Both the position numbers and the translations under genes were made by a program. A stretch of DNA of 64,000 bases from an uncultured Pelagibacteraceae bacterium (GTDB lineage Bacteria > Pseudomonadota > Alphaproteobacteria > Pelagibacterales > Pelagibacteraceae): assembly GCA_902633185.1 (NCBI GenBank), contig CACPFN010000001.1:95971-159970 (forward strand), written 5' to 3'. Of this stretch, positions 51,498 to 61,838 are shown one piece after another. Under the pieces are notes generated by a model. The model searched no databases. It was not told where the DNA came from and saw only the letters and a list, made by a program, of their open reading frames with translations. Numbering within the stretch: position 1 is the first letter of the stretch; every line of letters starts with the position of its first letter.

Positions 51498-52583
51498 ATG
51501 TCTTTTAATACATTTGGAAAATTTTTTCGATTTACTACATGGGGTGAATCTCATGGTCCAGCCATAGGATGTGTTGTTGATGGATGTCCTCCGAATATTA
51601 AGCTTAATATCAGAGACATTCAGTTAGAATTAAATAAAAGAAAGCCTGGTCAGTCTAAATTCACAACCCAAAGAAAAGAGGATGATAAAGTAGAAATTTT
51701 ATCAGGAACATTTGAGGGCAAAACAACTGGTACACCTATCTCAATGATTATATTCAATAAAGATATGCGTTCTAGGGATTATAAAAATATTAAAGATAAA
51801 TTTAGACCTGGTCATGCTGATTATACATATTTTAAAAAGTATGGAATTAGAGATTATAGAGGTGGAGGCAGACAGTCAGCGAGAGAGACTGCTTCAAGAG
51901 TGGCAGCAGGGGCAATAGCAAAACAAGTTTTGCAAAATATTATTGGGAAAAAGTACAGTGTAATTGGAGCCGTAACACAATTAGGAATACTAGGATGTGA
52001 CACAGAAAAATGGAATGACAGTTTCATCACAAAAAACCCTTTATTTTGTCCTGATAAAACAGTTTTAAAATTATGGGAAAAATATTTACTTGGGATAAGA
52101 AAAGCTGGCTCATCATGTGGGGCTATTATTGAAGTAAGAGCAAGAGGTGTTCCTGTCGGATTAGGAGCTCCAATTTATTCAAAATTAGATATGGATTTAG
52201 CATCAGCAATGATGAGTATTAACGCAGTAAAAGGGGTAAATATAGGATCAGGAATGAACTCTGCTCAACTTTCTGGTGAACAAAATTCTGATGAAATGTC
52301 CCAAACAGGAAAGAAAACAAAATTTAAATCGAATAATGCTGGAGGAATTCTTGGGGGTATTTCTAGTGGTCAAGAAATAATAGTTTCTTTTGCAGTAAAA
52401 CCAACTTCATCAATTCTTTCTCAAAGAAAAACAATTAATAAATTTGGAAAAAATACTTCAATTTCAGTCACAGGGAGACATGATCCATGTGTAGGTATTA
52501 GAGCAGTGCCTATTGGCGAAGCAATGATGCATTGCGTAATTCTTGATCACTACTTAATGAATAAAGCTCAATGTGGCAATTAA
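51498..52583 (+). CDS. aroC: Chorismate synthase AroC
   Basis: The 361-residue protein contains the three signature regions [39 protein letters not shown] and [17 protein letters not shown]. It performs the last shikimate-pathway step using reduced FMN. Its 3' end overlaps the convergent dxs by four bases. Confidence 0.98.
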   Translation: MSFNTFGKFFRFTTWGESHGPAIGCVVDGCPPNIKLNIRDIQLELNKRKPGQSKFTTQRKEDDKVEILSGTFEGKTTGTPISMIIFNKDMRSRDYKNIKDKFRPGHADYTYFKKYGIRDYRGGGRQSARETASRVAAGAIAKQVLQNIIGKKYSVIGAVTQLGILGCDTEKWNDSFITKNPLFCPDKTVLKLWEKYLLGIRKAGSSCGAIIEVRARGVPVGLGAPIYSKLDMDLASAMMSINAVKGVNIGSGMNSAQLSGEQNSDEMSQTGKKTKFKSNNAGGILGGISSGQEIIVSFAVKPTSSILSQRKTINKFGKNTSISVTGRHDPCVGIRAVPIGEAMMHCVILDHYLMNKAQCGN

Positions 52584-54490
52584 TTAGTTTTTTTAATTAA
52601 AACTTTAGAATTTAGAGTTTCTAAAACCTTTGCTTCAATAGATTTAGCATCTAGACCAGCTTCTTTATACATTTCTTCTGGTTTATCTTGGTCTAAAAAT
52701 TTATCAGGCAAAATCATTGATCTAAATTTTATATTATTATCTAATAAATTCTTTTCATTTAAGAAATGATTTACATGAGCTCCAAAACCTCCTATAGAGC
52801 CTTCTTCCAACGTAATTAGCACTTCATGATTTGTTGCAACTTGCCACATAAGATTTTCATCCAGAGGTTTTGCAAATCTAGCATCTATAATTGTTGGATT
52901 AATTCCCATTTTTTTTAAACCTTCTTCAGCCAATAGGCATTCTTTTAATCTATTTCCAAAACTTACTAAAACGACTTTCTTTCCTTCACTTATAACTCTA
53001 CCTTTTCCAATATCTATTTTTTCATTAATATCTGGTATTTTTAAACCTATTCCATTTCCTCTTGGATATCTAAATGCACACGGTTGATTATTAATATCCA
53101 CTGAGGTGTTAACCATTCTTACTAATTCTGCTTCATCACTTGCTGCCATAACAATAAAATTAGGTAAAGTTGATAAATATGTAATATCAAAAGCACCTGC
53201 ATGTGTGGCTCCATCAGCGCCCACTAGACCAGCTCTATCAATAGCAAATCTTACTGGTAAACTTTGAATTGCAACGTCATGAACTACCTGATCATAAGCT
53301 CTTTGTAAAAATGTTGAATAAATTGCTGCATAAGGCTTATAACCCTCTGTTGCTAAACCTGCAGCAAAAGTAACAGCATGTTGTTCAGCAATTCCAACAT
53401 CAAAAGTTCTATCCGGAAAAGCTTTACTAAATGCGTCCATTCCTGTACCAGATGGCATAGCAGCAGTTATACCTACAATTTTACTATCTTTCTTTGCATG
53501 CTCTATTAATGTATTTGCAAATACCTTTGTAAATGCTGGAGCCTTAGTTGTTGATTTTTGTTGAACTCCAGTTTGAACATCAAATTTTGTAACTCCATGA
53601 TATTTATCATCAGATTTTTCAGCAAAACTATATCCTTTCCCTTTTTGAGTTTTTATATGAATTAGTATTGGACCATTATGATTACTTTCTTTAGCGTTTT
53701 TTAAAATTGGCAATAAAACATCTAAATCATGACCATCAATTGGACCAACATAATAAAAACCTAATGAATTAAATAATGTACCACCTGTGACAGCCGATCT
53801 TAAAAAATCTTCAGCCTTTCCAGCCTTTTTACTAAATCTTTTTGAAAAGGATGAAATAATCATTTTAACTGTTTCTCTAAAACTAAAGTAAATCTTACCT
53901 GAAAAAATTTTAGCAAGGTAAGATTTCATTGCACCAACTGGTTTTGCAATGGACATATCATTGTCATTCAAAATTACGATCATTTTAGTTTTTGAGTCTC
54001 CAGCGTTATTCATAGCTTCATATGCCATTCCTGCACTCATGGCACCGTCACCAATAACTGCTATAACCTGATCTGATTTATTTGATAATTTATTTGCTGT
54101 TGCAATGCCAAGTCCAGCAGAAATAGAAGTGGAACTATGAGCTGCACCAAAAGGGTCAAATTCACTTTCCGATCGCTTTGTAAAACCAGATAATCCACTT
54201 CCTTGTCGTAAAGTTCGTATTTTATCTTTTCTTCCTGTTAAAATTTTATGAGGGTATGATTGATGACCAACATCCCATATCAATTTGTCCTTAGGTGTGT
54301 CAAAAACATGATGAAGTGCTACTGTTAATTCTACGACACCTAAGCCCGCACCTAGATGACCGCCAGTTTTTGAAACAGCATCAATCATTTCGCTTCTTAC
54401 TTCTTCTGATAGAACTTTTAATTCTTCATTATTGAGTTTTTTTATATCTGAAGGAAAATTAATATTATTTAAATATTTATAATTCTGCAT
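52580..54490 (-). CDS. dxs: 1-Deoxy-D-xylulose-5-phosphate synthase Dxs
   Basis: The 636-residue ThDP enzyme has [60 protein letters not shown], the transketolase-type [15 protein letters not shown], and [10 protein letters not shown]. It makes DXP from pyruvate and glyceraldehyde-3-phosphate, the entry to the MEP isoprenoid pathway. It directly follows ispA, so entry enzyme and prenyl synthase are cotranscribed. Confidence 0.97.
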   Translation of the reverse strand: MQNYKYLNNINFPSDIKKLNNEELKVLSEEVRSEMIDAVSKTGGHLGAGLGVVELTVALHHVFDTPKDKLIWDVGHQSYPHKILTGRKDKIRTLRQGSGLSGFTKRSESEFDPFGAAHSSTSISAGLGIATANKLSNKSDQVIAVIGDGAMSAGMAYEAMNNAGDSKTKMIVILNDNDMSIAKPVGAMKSYLAKIFSGKIYFSFRETVKMIISSFSKRFSKKAGKAEDFLRSAVTGGTLFNSLGFYYVGPIDGHDLDVLLPILKNAKESNHNGPILIHIKTQKGKGYSFAEKSDDKYHGVTKFDVQTGVQQKSTTKAPAFTKVFANTLIEHAKKDSKIVGITAAMPSGTGMDAFSKAFPDRTFDVGIAEQHAVTFAAGLATEGYKPYAAIYSTFLQRAYDQVVHDVAIQSLPVRFAIDRAGLVGADGATHAGAFDITYLSTLPNFIVMAASDEAELVRMVNTSVDINNQPCAFRYPRGNGIGLKIPDINEKIDIGKGRVISEGKKVVLVSFGNRLKECLLAEEGLKKMGINPTIIDARFAKPLDENLMWQVATNHEVLITLEEGSIGGFGAHVNHFLNEKNLLDNNIKFRSMILPDKFLDQDKPEEMYKEAGLDAKSIEAKVLETLNSKVLIKKTN

Positions 54491-55360
54491 TTATTTATTT
54501 CTACTTAATATAAATTCAATTGTCTCTTTTAAATCACTAGCATTATTTCCATAGCTAACTAAACTATTAAATATTTCTTTTTTTAGTTTTGACGCATATT
54601 TAATAGCATTTTTATATCCTAGTAAACTTATTAATGTTGCTTTTCCCCTTTTTGAATCTTTATTTGTTTTTTTTCCTGCAGTTTTTGATGTACTGCTATA
54701 ATCAATTAAATCATCTGCAATTTGAAAAAGTAAACCAATTTTTTCACCAATAATTGAGAATTTTTTTATTTGATCTTTTTTATTTGTCAAAATAACTGGA
54801 GACAAACAGCTGAATGAAAATAATTTTCCAGTCTTTTTAATCTCCATATCTATAACTTTTTGTTTAGAAACTTTTTTCCTTTCATAATTTAAATCCAAAA
54901 ATTGACCTCCAGCTATTCCTTGGTGACCTGATGATTGAGATATTAGATTTATTAGGGATATTTTTTTATTGTTATTTATATTGAACTTTGGATCAGATAA
55001 AATTTCAAAAGCTAATGTCAAAAGGGAGTTTCCAGCCAAAACAGCTGTTGATTCTCCAAATTTTTTATGTGTAGTTAGTTTACCTCTTCTAATATCATCA
55101 TCATCCATACACGGTAAATCGTCATGTATTAGTGAATAGGCGTGTATACATTCAACAGCTGAACTTAAGTATAAAAGATATTTTTTTTCTACATTAAAAA
55201 TTTTTCCAACATCAAAAATAAGCTTAGATCTTATTTTTTTTCCTCCAGGAAATAAACCATACTTAATAGGTATAATTAGATCTGTTTTTTTTTGTTTTGC
55301 TAAGTAATTTTTTAAAAATTTATTTACTTCATTAACAGTTTTAACTAATTTTTTTTTCAT
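54491..55360 (-). CDS. ispA: Short-chain prenyl diphosphate synthase IspA
   Basis: The 289-residue protein has GGKKIRSKL, the first Asp-rich motif SLIHDDLPCMDDDDIRRGK with the two-residue insertion typical of bacterial farnesyl synthases, GQFLDL, and the second motif FQIADDLIDYS. It probably makes farnesyl or geranylgeranyl diphosphate as primer for IspB and for undecaprenol. It overlaps xseB by 20 bases. Confidence 0.94.
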   Translation of the reverse strand: MKKKLVKTVNEVNKFLKNYLAKQKKTDLIIPIKYGLFPGGKKIRSKLIFDVGKIFNVEKKYLLYLSSAVECIHAYSLIHDDLPCMDDDDIRRGKLTTHKKFGESTAVLAGNSLLTLAFEILSDPKFNINNNKKISLINLISQSSGHQGIAGGQFLDLNYERKKVSKQKVIDMEIKKTGKLFSFSCLSPVILTNKKDQIKKFSIIGEKIGLLFQIADDLIDYSSTSKTAGKKTNKDSKRGKATLISLLGYKNAIKYASKLKKEIFNSLVSYGNNASDLKETIEFILSRNK

Positions 55361-55595
55361 TTTTTTTTGAGGTTAATTCTTCAATTTTTAGCTTGGTACT
55401 TTCAGATATATTTTTTGAATCCTTTTGAAATTTTTTCTCTATTAAATTATTTAACTTTATTAAATATTGATAATCATCAATAGATTCTTCCAAATTTTTT
55501 TTACTTTCTAATTCTTGTATTAAACGATCTGCTATTTCTGTGAGTTCACTCAAAGATTTTAATTCAATATCATCTGGCAAAATTTTTTCATTCAT
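55341..55595 (-). CDS. xseB: Exodeoxyribonuclease VII small subunit-like protein XseB
   Basis: The 84-residue, all-helical protein has LSELTEIADRLIQELESKKNLEESIDDYQYLIKLN, matching the XseB plan (short helix, conserved E.L..LE....LEES...Y). Position immediately before ispA-dxs is the conserved xseB-ispA-dxs order. The sequence has diverged from the family, so confidence relies partly on synteny. Confidence 0.75.
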   Translation of the reverse strand: MNEKILPDDIELKSLSELTEIADRLIQELESKKNLEESIDDYQYLIKLNNLIEKKFQKDSKNISESTKLKIEELTSKKNEKKIS

Positions 55596-55615
55596 ATAAT
55601 AATTTGTAATATTAT

Positions 55616-56551
55616 ATGAAAATTAATGATTCAAATATTAAAAAAGCAGTAAAATATTTAAATAATCACGAATGTATTGGAATACCTACGGAAACTGTCT
55701 ATGGATTAGCTGCTAATGCCTATTCTGATAAAGCTACCAAAAGAATATTTAAATTAAAAGGAAGACCTGCCGATAACCCCTTAATTGTTCATTACTATAA
55801 TATTAAAGATTTGGAAAAAGATTGTAAGACTAATACTTTGTTTTATAAACTTTATAATTCATTATGCCCTGGTCCAATTACATTTATATTAAAACTAAAA
55901 AATGAAAGCAAAATTTCGAAAAACGTTACTAATAACAAGAAAACGTTAGGTGTAAGATTTCCAAGTCACCGAACAGCTAGAAAGTTATTAAAATCTTTAA
56001 AATATCCTTTAGCAGCGCCAAGCGCAAATATCTCTGAAGGGATAAGTCCAGTAACAAAAAATGATGTATATGATGAATTTGGAGAAAAAATTAAATTTAT
56101 TCTAGAAGGCGGAAGATCAAAAATTGGTGTTGAATCTACGATTATAAGTTTAGTAAAAAAACCCCAAATCTTAAGATTGGGTGGTTTAAATATTTCTATA
56201 TTAAATAAAAAATTAAAAACAAATTTAAAAACTAAATTGTATGCTAAAAGTAACATAAGTTCTCCAGGGAGAAGAAGAATTCATTATTCACCAGGTATAC
56301 CTATTAGATTAAACGCAGTTAAAATAAAAAAAGATGAGGCTTTTATCCTAATTAAGAAGAGAGAAGAAAATAATAAGAATTATTTTTACTTAAGCAAGAC
56401 AAATAACCTAATGGAGAGTGTTAAAAATTTATATAAAACATTAAGAAAAATTAAGAAGTTAGGTTACAAAAAAATAGCTGTACAAAGAATACCAAACCAA
56501 AACTTTGGATTAGTGATTAACGATAGACTTTTTAGAGCATCAAAAAAATGA
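55616..56551 (+). CDS. L-threonylcarbamoyladenylate synthase, Sua5/TsaC type
   Basis: The 311-residue protein has the YrdC domain: GIPTETVYGLAANAYSDKATKRIFKLKGRPADNPLIVH, LGVRFPSHRTARKLL, PLAAPSANISEGISPVT and EGGRSKIGVESTIISL. The extra C-terminal Sua5 domain follows after a linker containing SPGRRRIHYSPGIPI. It makes TC-AMP for t6A37 of ANN-reading tRNAs. It is divergent from xseB and overlaps the ABC ATPase by four bases. Confidence 0.94.
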   Translation: MKINDSNIKKAVKYLNNHECIGIPTETVYGLAANAYSDKATKRIFKLKGRPADNPLIVHYYNIKDLEKDCKTNTLFYKLYNSLCPGPITFILKLKNESKISKNVTNNKKTLGVRFPSHRTARKLLKSLKYPLAAPSANISEGISPVTKNDVYDEFGEKIKFILEGGRSKIGVESTIISLVKKPQILRLGGLNISILNKKLKTNLKTKLYAKSNISSPGRRRIHYSPGIPIRLNAVKIKKDEAFILIKKREENNKNYFYLSKTNNLMESVKNLYKTLRKIKKLGYKKIAVQRIPNQNFGLVINDRLFRASKK

Positions 56552-57285
56552 AAAATTTAGTGGAAGTTAAAAATATAAAAAAATATTACGGAAAGAATGA
56601 AGCTGTCAAAGGTATAAGTTTTAACATAAAAGAAGACGAAATTTTAGGTCTATTAGGTCCAAATGGCTCGGGCAAAACAACAACGATAGGCATGTTATTG
56701 GGACTTTTAAAACCAACTAGTGGAGAAATTTTAATAAACGGTCAAAAATTGGAAGGGAATAGAATTGAAATCTTGGAACAGATTAACTTCATATCTCCAT
56801 ATATTGAATTACCAAAAAAACTTACAGTTAAACAAAATCTAACTGTTTATGGAAAATTATACAAAATAAATAATATTAATGAGAGGATCGAATTTTTATC
56901 AGAAAAATTAAGATTAGAAGATTTGCTTAATAGCATTACAGGTGAATTATCATCTGGACAAAAAAATAGAGTAAGTTTGGCAAAAGCATTAATCAACGAA
57001 CCAAAAGTATTGCTATTAGATGAGCCAACTGCATCATTAGATCCGGAGGTAGGTGATTTTGTTAGATCTTTTTTAGAAGATTATAAAAAAGAAAAAAAAA
57101 TATCTATACTTCTTGCCTCTCATAATATGAATGAAGTCACTAGGCTTTGTAAATCAATTCTAATGATGAAGGATGGGATTATTATCGATGAAGGAAATCC
57201 TAAAGAATTAATCAATAAACATGGCAGAAAAAACCTAGAGGAAGTTTTTTTAAAATTATCAAGGAGCAAAAATGAGCTTAACTAG
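56548..57285 (+). CDS. ABC-2 type transporter ATP-binding protein
   Basis: The 245-residue protein has Walker A LLGPNGSGKTTTIG, a Q-loop region, signature LSSGQKNRVSLAKAL, Walker B VLLLDEPTASLDPE and the H-loop LASHNMN. It energises the permease encoded next, with which it overlaps by 14 bases. The exported substrate is unknown; the arrangement suits NodJ/CcmB-like or lipid/polysaccharide exporters. Confidence 0.94.
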   Translation: MKNLVEVKNIKKYYGKNEAVKGISFNIKEDEILGLLGPNGSGKTTTIGMLLGLLKPTSGEILINGQKLEGNRIEILEQINFISPYIELPKKLTVKQNLTVYGKLYKINNINERIEFLSEKLRLEDLLNSITGELSSGQKNRVSLAKALINEPKVLLLDEPTASLDPEVGDFVRSFLEDYKKEKKISILLASHNMNEVTRLCKSILMMKDGIIIDEGNPKELINKHGRKNLEEVFLKLSRSKNELN

Positions 57286-58063
57286 AATGTATGGTCTTTT
57301 TTTAAGACATTTTTATTTAATTACCAGATCTTTCCCAAGAGTTTTAGATCTTGTTTATTGGCCAACTATTCAAATTACTTTATGGGGATTTATCTCAAAT
57401 TTTTTTGCTACACATACAACATATTATAATAATGCGGTAGGAGTTATATTAACGTGCGCAATCCTTTATGATTTTCTTTTCAGAACAAGCATTGGATTTA
57501 ATATGCTATTTCTTGAAGAGATTTGGAGTAGAAACTTTACAAATTTATTTATTGCGCCAATGAAAATTGGTGAAATATTAACTTCACTTGTTGCTACAGC
57601 TTTAATAAGAGCTCTAATAGGTTTAATACCAGCAGTGCTTTTAACTTCTCCATTGTTCGGTATATCTATTTTAGATTTAGGAATATTTTTATTCTTTTTA
57701 TTTTTGAGCCTATATTTATTTGGAATAACACTTGGCATCCTGGTATCTGCTGGTCTATTAAGATATGGGCCCTCTTTTGAAAATATAGCATGGTCTACAA
57801 TGTTTTTATTAGCTCCATTTGGATGCATTTATTATCCAATTGAAATATTGCCAGAGGTGTTTCAGAAAATAGCTTACTTATTACCATTGGTATATATTTT
57901 TGAAGAGGCAAGAAATATTTTGATTAATCAAACTGTAGATATTCAAAATATCTATTATGCATTCTTGTGGAATGGGGTTTACTTTGTATTATCGATTGTA
58001 TTATTCTATTATTCATTCAATGTCGCAAAAAATAAAGGGACGCTTATTAATATGGGCGAATAG
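57272..58063 (+). CDS. ABC-2 type transporter permease
   Basis: The 263-residue protein has about six membrane helices in the ABC-2 pattern, with LDLVYWPTIQITLWGFI near the N-terminus and PFGCIYYPIEILPEVFQKIAYLLPLVYIFEEAR before the last helix. It partners with the ATPase directly upstream. Its stop codon abuts the encoded CCA of the antisense tRNA-Arg gene. Confidence 0.92.
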   Translation: MSLTRMYGLFLRHFYLITRSFPRVLDLVYWPTIQITLWGFISNFFATHTTYYNNAVGVILTCAILYDFLFRTSIGFNMLFLEEIWSRNFTNLFIAPMKIGEILTSLVATALIRALIGLIPAVLLTSPLFGISILDLGIFLFFLFLSLYLFGITLGILVSAGLLRYGPSFENIAWSTMFLLAPFGCIYYPIEILPEVFQKIAYLLPLVYIFEEARNILINQTVDIQNIYYAFLWNGVYFVLSIVLFYYSFNVAKNKGTLINMGE

Positions 58064-58140
58064 TGGTGCGCCCGCAAGGAGTCGAACCCTGAACCTCCAG
58101 AGCCGAAATCTGGCGCTCTATCCAGTTGAGCTACGAACGC
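58064..58140 (-). tRNA. tRNA-Arg (anticodon TCG)
   Basis: The 77-base gene has acceptor GCGTTCG/CGGGCGC (two G-U pairs), discriminator A and encoded CCA (58064-58066). Anticodon arm CCAGA/TCTGG with loop TTTCGGC gives TCG, reading CGA codons. D-loop and T-loop (TTCGACT) are standard. It converges on the ABC permease gene with no gap. Confidence 0.97.
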
Positions 58141-58150
58141 ATAATAATTT

Positions 58151-58180
58151 AATATAATAATTTATGAAAAATTTCATCAA
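58151..58180 (-). promoter_or_regulatory. Candidate promoter of tRNA-Arg
   Basis: On the minus strand TTGATG (58175-58180) and TATATT (58151-58156) are 18 bases apart, about 11 bases upstream of the tRNA 5' end. The -35 overlaps the rluD coding start on the other strand. AT-rich background makes this tentative. Confidence 0.35.
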
Positions 58181-59144
58181 TTTTATTATTAAAGAAGATG
58201 ATAATAACAAGAGAGTAGACACGATATTAGCAAATCATGATAAAAGGTTAAGCAGAACTAGAGTAAAAAATTTAATTCTAGATAGTAAATTAAAAATTAA
58301 CGAGAAAATTATAAAAGACCCTTCAATTAAAACAAAATTAAATGACAAAATTGATCTTGAAATTGTTGAACCTAAGAAACAAAGCTTAAAACCTTATAAT
58401 TTTAAATTAAACATAATTTATGAAGATGAAGACTTAATTGTAATTGACAAACCTTCTGGAATTTCAATGCACCCTGGTCCTGGTAATTACGATAATACAA
58501 TAGTTAACGCTTTAATGAATTATAATGGTAAAAATTTATCTGATATTGGAGATGAAATTAGACCTGGTATAGTACATAGAATTGATAAGGATACATCAGG
58601 ATTAATTGTAATTGCAAAAAATAATTTAACCCATGAAAAATTATCAATTCAATTCTCTGAACATTCTATAACTAGAGTTTATCAAACTTTAATATGGGGA
58701 AAATTAAGACCTCAAAAAGGAAAAATTGAAACCTTCATAACTAGAAGTTCGAAAAATAGACAGATGATGGAAGTATCATCAAGTAAAGGTAAAAAGGCGA
58801 TTACTTATTATGAAACGTTAGAGCTTTTTGAGAATGATAAAGTTCCAACTTTTAGCTTTATACAATGTAAATTAGAAACTGGGAGAACTCATCAAATAAG
58901 AGTACATATGTCATACAAAGGTAATAATATTCTTGGTGATAAAAAATATAAAAAGAAATTTAAGAAATTTAAAAATATTGATGAAGATCTTAATGATAAA
59001 ATTTTAAATCTAGATAGACAATTTTTGCATGCAAAACAGTTAGGATTTGACCATCCCAGAACAGAAGAAAGATTAGAATTTTCATCGAAAATCCCAAAAG
59101 AGTTAAGTGACATCCTAAAAAAACTAAGAAAATTAAGTAAATAA
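58164..59144 (+). CDS. rluD: 23S rRNA pseudouridine synthase (RluD/RluC family)
   Basis: The 326-residue protein has an N-terminal S4 domain (about 12-75, RVDTILANHDKRLSRTRVKNLI), then the pseudouridine synthase fold with VIDKPSGISMHPGPG, the catalytic Asp in GIVHRIDKDTSGLIVIAK, and GRTHQIRVHMSYKG near the end. RluD modifies helix 69 of 23S rRNA; RluC is an alternative since the two differ little by eye. Confidence 0.9.
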   Translation: MKNFINFIIKEDDNNKRVDTILANHDKRLSRTRVKNLILDSKLKINEKIIKDPSIKTKLNDKIDLEIVEPKKQSLKPYNFKLNIIYEDEDLIVIDKPSGISMHPGPGNYDNTIVNALMNYNGKNLSDIGDEIRPGIVHRIDKDTSGLIVIAKNNLTHEKLSIQFSEHSITRVYQTLIWGKLRPQKGKIETFITRSSKNRQMMEVSSSKGKKAITYYETLELFENDKVPTFSFIQCKLETGRTHQIRVHMSYKGNNILGDKKYKKKFKKFKNIDEDLNDKILNLDRQFLHAKQLGFDHPRTEERLEFSSKIPKELSDILKKLRKLSK

Positions 59145-59187
59145 AACGATTGTAAAAAAAAATTTCTCTATTACATAAATACTTCCG

Positions 59188-60078
59188 ATGAGTAATAAAA
59201 CGTACAACTTGCCTACACTTTCAAACGAAGGCGGCTTAGCAGCATATCTAGCTCAGATAAAAAAATTCCCTATGCTAGATGCAGAAGAAGAATACATGCT
59301 TGCTAAAAACTGGCAAACTACAGGAAATGTTAAATCAGCTGAAAAACTTGTTACAAGTCATCTAAGACTAGTTGCTAAAATAGCAATGGGTTACAAAGGT
59401 TATGGTTTGCCTCTTAATGAAATGATTTCAGAGGGTAACGTAGGATTAATGCAAGCTGTTAAAAAATTTGAACCAGAAAAAGGCTTTAGACTTGCAACTT
59501 ATGCAATGTGGTGGATTAAAGCTTCTATTCAAGAATATATTCTGAGATCATGGAGCTTAGTAAAAATCGGAACTACAACAGCTCAAAAAAAGCTTTTTTT
59601 CAACTTGAAAAAGTTAAAAAATCAAATTGCACCTAGAACTGAGGGTGACTTACGTGATGAACACGTAAAAGATATAGCAAACAGATTAGATGTAAGTGAG
59701 CAAGAAGTTGTGTCTATGAATAGAAGGCTTTCTGGAAAAGAGCAATCTTTAAATGCACCAATTGGAGAAGACGGTGATGAATGGCAAGATTGGGTTGTGG
59801 ACAATGATATGGATCAAGAACTGAAATTTGCCCAAAATGAAGAAATGGAGCAACGAAAAGACCTTCTTCAAGATTCTATTAAAATTTTAAATGAAAGAGA
59901 AAAAGAAATCCTTTACTCAAGAAGATTAACAGATGATCCAATAACTTTAGAGGATTTAAGTAAAAAATTTAAAATAAGCAGGGAAAGAATAAGACAAATT
60001 GAGAATAAAGCATTTGAAAAACTTCAAAAACATATGCTGAACTCTGCTAAATCAAAAAATCTATTACCAGCTAATTAA
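59188..60078 (+). CDS. rpoH: Heat-shock sigma factor RpoH (sigma-32)
   Basis: The 296-residue protein opens SNEGGLAAYLAQIKKFPMLDAEEEYMLA, an RpoH start, and has region 2 (HLRLVAKIAMGYKGYGLPLNEMISEGNVGLMQAVKKFEPEKGFRLATYAMWWIKASIQEYIL), the RpoH box (AQKKLFFNLKKLK) and region 4 helix-turn-helix (ISRERIRQIENKAFEKL). It directs heat-shock transcription; candidates for its control in this window include degP and hflKC, although no clear sigma-32 promoter was seen there. Confidence 0.96.
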   Translation: MSNKTYNLPTLSNEGGLAAYLAQIKKFPMLDAEEEYMLAKNWQTTGNVKSAEKLVTSHLRLVAKIAMGYKGYGLPLNEMISEGNVGLMQAVKKFEPEKGFRLATYAMWWIKASIQEYILRSWSLVKIGTTTAQKKLFFNLKKLKNQIAPRTEGDLRDEHVKDIANRLDVSEQEVVSMNRRLSGKEQSLNAPIGEDGDEWQDWVVDNDMDQELKFAQNEEMEQRKDLLQDSIKILNEREKEILYSRRLTDDPITLEDLSKKFKISRERIRQIENKAFEKLQKHMLNSAKSKNLLPAN

Positions 60079-60149
60079 ATAGCTAAATTTTCTTATCATA
60101 TGTCATTGAGTCATTTGATTTTAGATAATTTTTAATAAATACTCATATT

Positions 60150-61784
60150 ATGAGGATTATAGCTTTAGTCTCAATGTTTATGATTTTGTCTATTAATATT
60201 TCGAAAGCTGTTGATGCAGTAGTGACAGTAAATGGGACAAAATATAATGTTACATATAAAGAAACAGATTATACCAGTGACACAAGTTTTTTTACATCTG
60301 GAAATTTAACCTGGGGAGATAAGTCATTAGCTCAGAGCATTCACCTTGTGGTCCAAGATGGTGGTAAAGCAATCAATTTTAATGCGGGAGTGCTTGTTCC
60401 TTATGCGACTGCTGCAAGCACTCGTGCAGTTGGTCAAACTGCAGTTTCGATATATTTTTGGCCAGGAAGCACTTTTGACTGCCCTACTGGATGTCCACTT
60501 GTTGGGGACACTCATTGGTATACATATACAGAATTAGCTAGAACAGCTTTCAATTCAAGAATTACAAAAAAGTCTAGAAACAAGATTTTAACAATTCTTG
60601 AAGAAATAAATACAAATGGAACAAATACTTCTTTAATAACAGCCTTGGATGGCCTTTCTGATACTGCGTTGGATAAAGTTTCAAGACAAATAGAAGCTTC
60701 AGGAGCTGTAAAGAAAATTTCAAAACAGAATATTAAACTTAATAACTCATTTAAAAGAGCTGTTTCTTCCTCGATTTCAACGCCTTCTGTAAGCACTAAT
60801 ACAAAAAATAATTATGCATCACTTAGTCTAGATGATTTGGTAATTACTAATAATAATCGGCAAGATATAATTATAATAAATAGTTTTAATTTTAAAGAAC
60901 TTGCAAACATATTTAATAATAAAGAACTTTTTTCATTAAAGAGCGAAAATAGTAATTTTTTTGTAAGATCATTTGGAGATCTGTCAAATCAAGATAAAAT
61001 TGGCGATGATGTTGGTTCAGAGACCTCTACTTATGGAATATTAATTGGAAATGAAAATAATAAAACTGAGAAAATAGAGCAAGGTTGGGTCGTTGGAATA
61101 TCTGATGCAAATATTTCTTTTGATGAGGGCTTTGGTGGAAGTAATAGTAATGTTTTTCATGCAATGTTTTATCAAAATCAAAAATTAGAAAATTATGATA
61201 CCAGTATAAATTTAGGTTCTTTTGTTTCTAAGGATTTTTTAAGTAGAAAAATTACCGAAGGATCGCCCCAGACCTTAGAAAGTTCTAGTTACAATTACGG
61301 CATAGATATTAATACAGAGATAAAAAAATCTATAACATTAGAAAAAAATTTAATAATTACTCCGTCTTTCTCAACAAATTTAAGTTATGTGATTCAAGAT
61401 GATATAGATGAAACAGGTGGAAATCTTGCACTTACAATTAAAAATGATAATTTATTAACTTTTAAGCCAGAGATTGGTCTCTCTATAGTTAAAGATTTTC
61501 AAAATTCAGATGAAATTAATCATAATTTTGGTTTATCTATTTTTGGAAATCATGAAATTAAACTTGATGGAACTAAGTCAAATGCTAAAATTAAAAGTAC
61601 CAGTTCAAATTTCAATATTGTTGAACAAAATGAAGATGAGCAATTTTTAACCGCTGGATTCAGTTATAATTTTAGTAACAGAATTAAAAACACGTCATAT
61701 AATTTAAATTTATATCAAACTCAAAATAGTAGTAATAATCTTAACTCAACATTAATAAGCTTTAATTACATAAAAAAATTTTAA
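60150..61784 (+). CDS. Autotransporter-like outer-membrane protein
   Basis: The 544-residue product has a signal peptide (MRIIALVSMFMILSINISKA). A beta-rich N-terminal domain (about 22-140) contains one Cys pair (DCPTGCP). A helical segment (about 145-215) is followed by a 12- to 14-strand-like region (about 260-544) ending FNYIKKF, with the terminal aromatic typical of outer-membrane barrels. No enzyme motif is visible. The passenger is small for an autotransporter, so it may be a surface-displayed or porin-like protein. It stands alone downstream of rpoH, convergent with purA. Confidence 0.75.
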   Translation: MRIIALVSMFMILSINISKAVDAVVTVNGTKYNVTYKETDYTSDTSFFTSGNLTWGDKSLAQSIHLVVQDGGKAINFNAGVLVPYATAASTRAVGQTAVSIYFWPGSTFDCPTGCPLVGDTHWYTYTELARTAFNSRITKKSRNKILTILEEINTNGTNTSLITALDGLSDTALDKVSRQIEASGAVKKISKQNIKLNNSFKRAVSSSISTPSVSTNTKNNYASLSLDDLVITNNNRQDIIIINSFNFKELANIFNNKELFSLKSENSNFFVRSFGDLSNQDKIGDDVGSETSTYGILIGNENNKTEKIEQGWVVGISDANISFDEGFGGSNSNVFHAMFYQNQKLENYDTSINLGSFVSKDFLSRKITEGSPQTLESSSYNYGIDINTEIKKSITLEKNLIITPSFSTNLSYVIQDDIDETGGNLALTIKNDNLLTFKPEIGLSIVKDFQNSDEINHNFGLSIFGNHEIKLDGTKSNAKIKSTSSNFNIVEQNEDEQFLTAGFSYNFSNRIKNTSYNLNLYQTQNSSNNLNSTLISFNYIKKF

Positions 61785-61838
61785 TCATTATTTAATTAAT
61801 TTAAGTAAAATATTTTTTTGCAAAAATGGTAAATAAAA

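Noticed and set aside
57957..58157. Open frame spanning the permease 3' end and tRNA-Arg
   Set aside because: It reads through a tRNA gene in antisense and overlaps the well-supported permease in another frame.
59145..59187. Thermosensor-like structure before rpoH
   Set aside because: The 43-base gap is AT-rich with no stem that covers the start codon convincingly.
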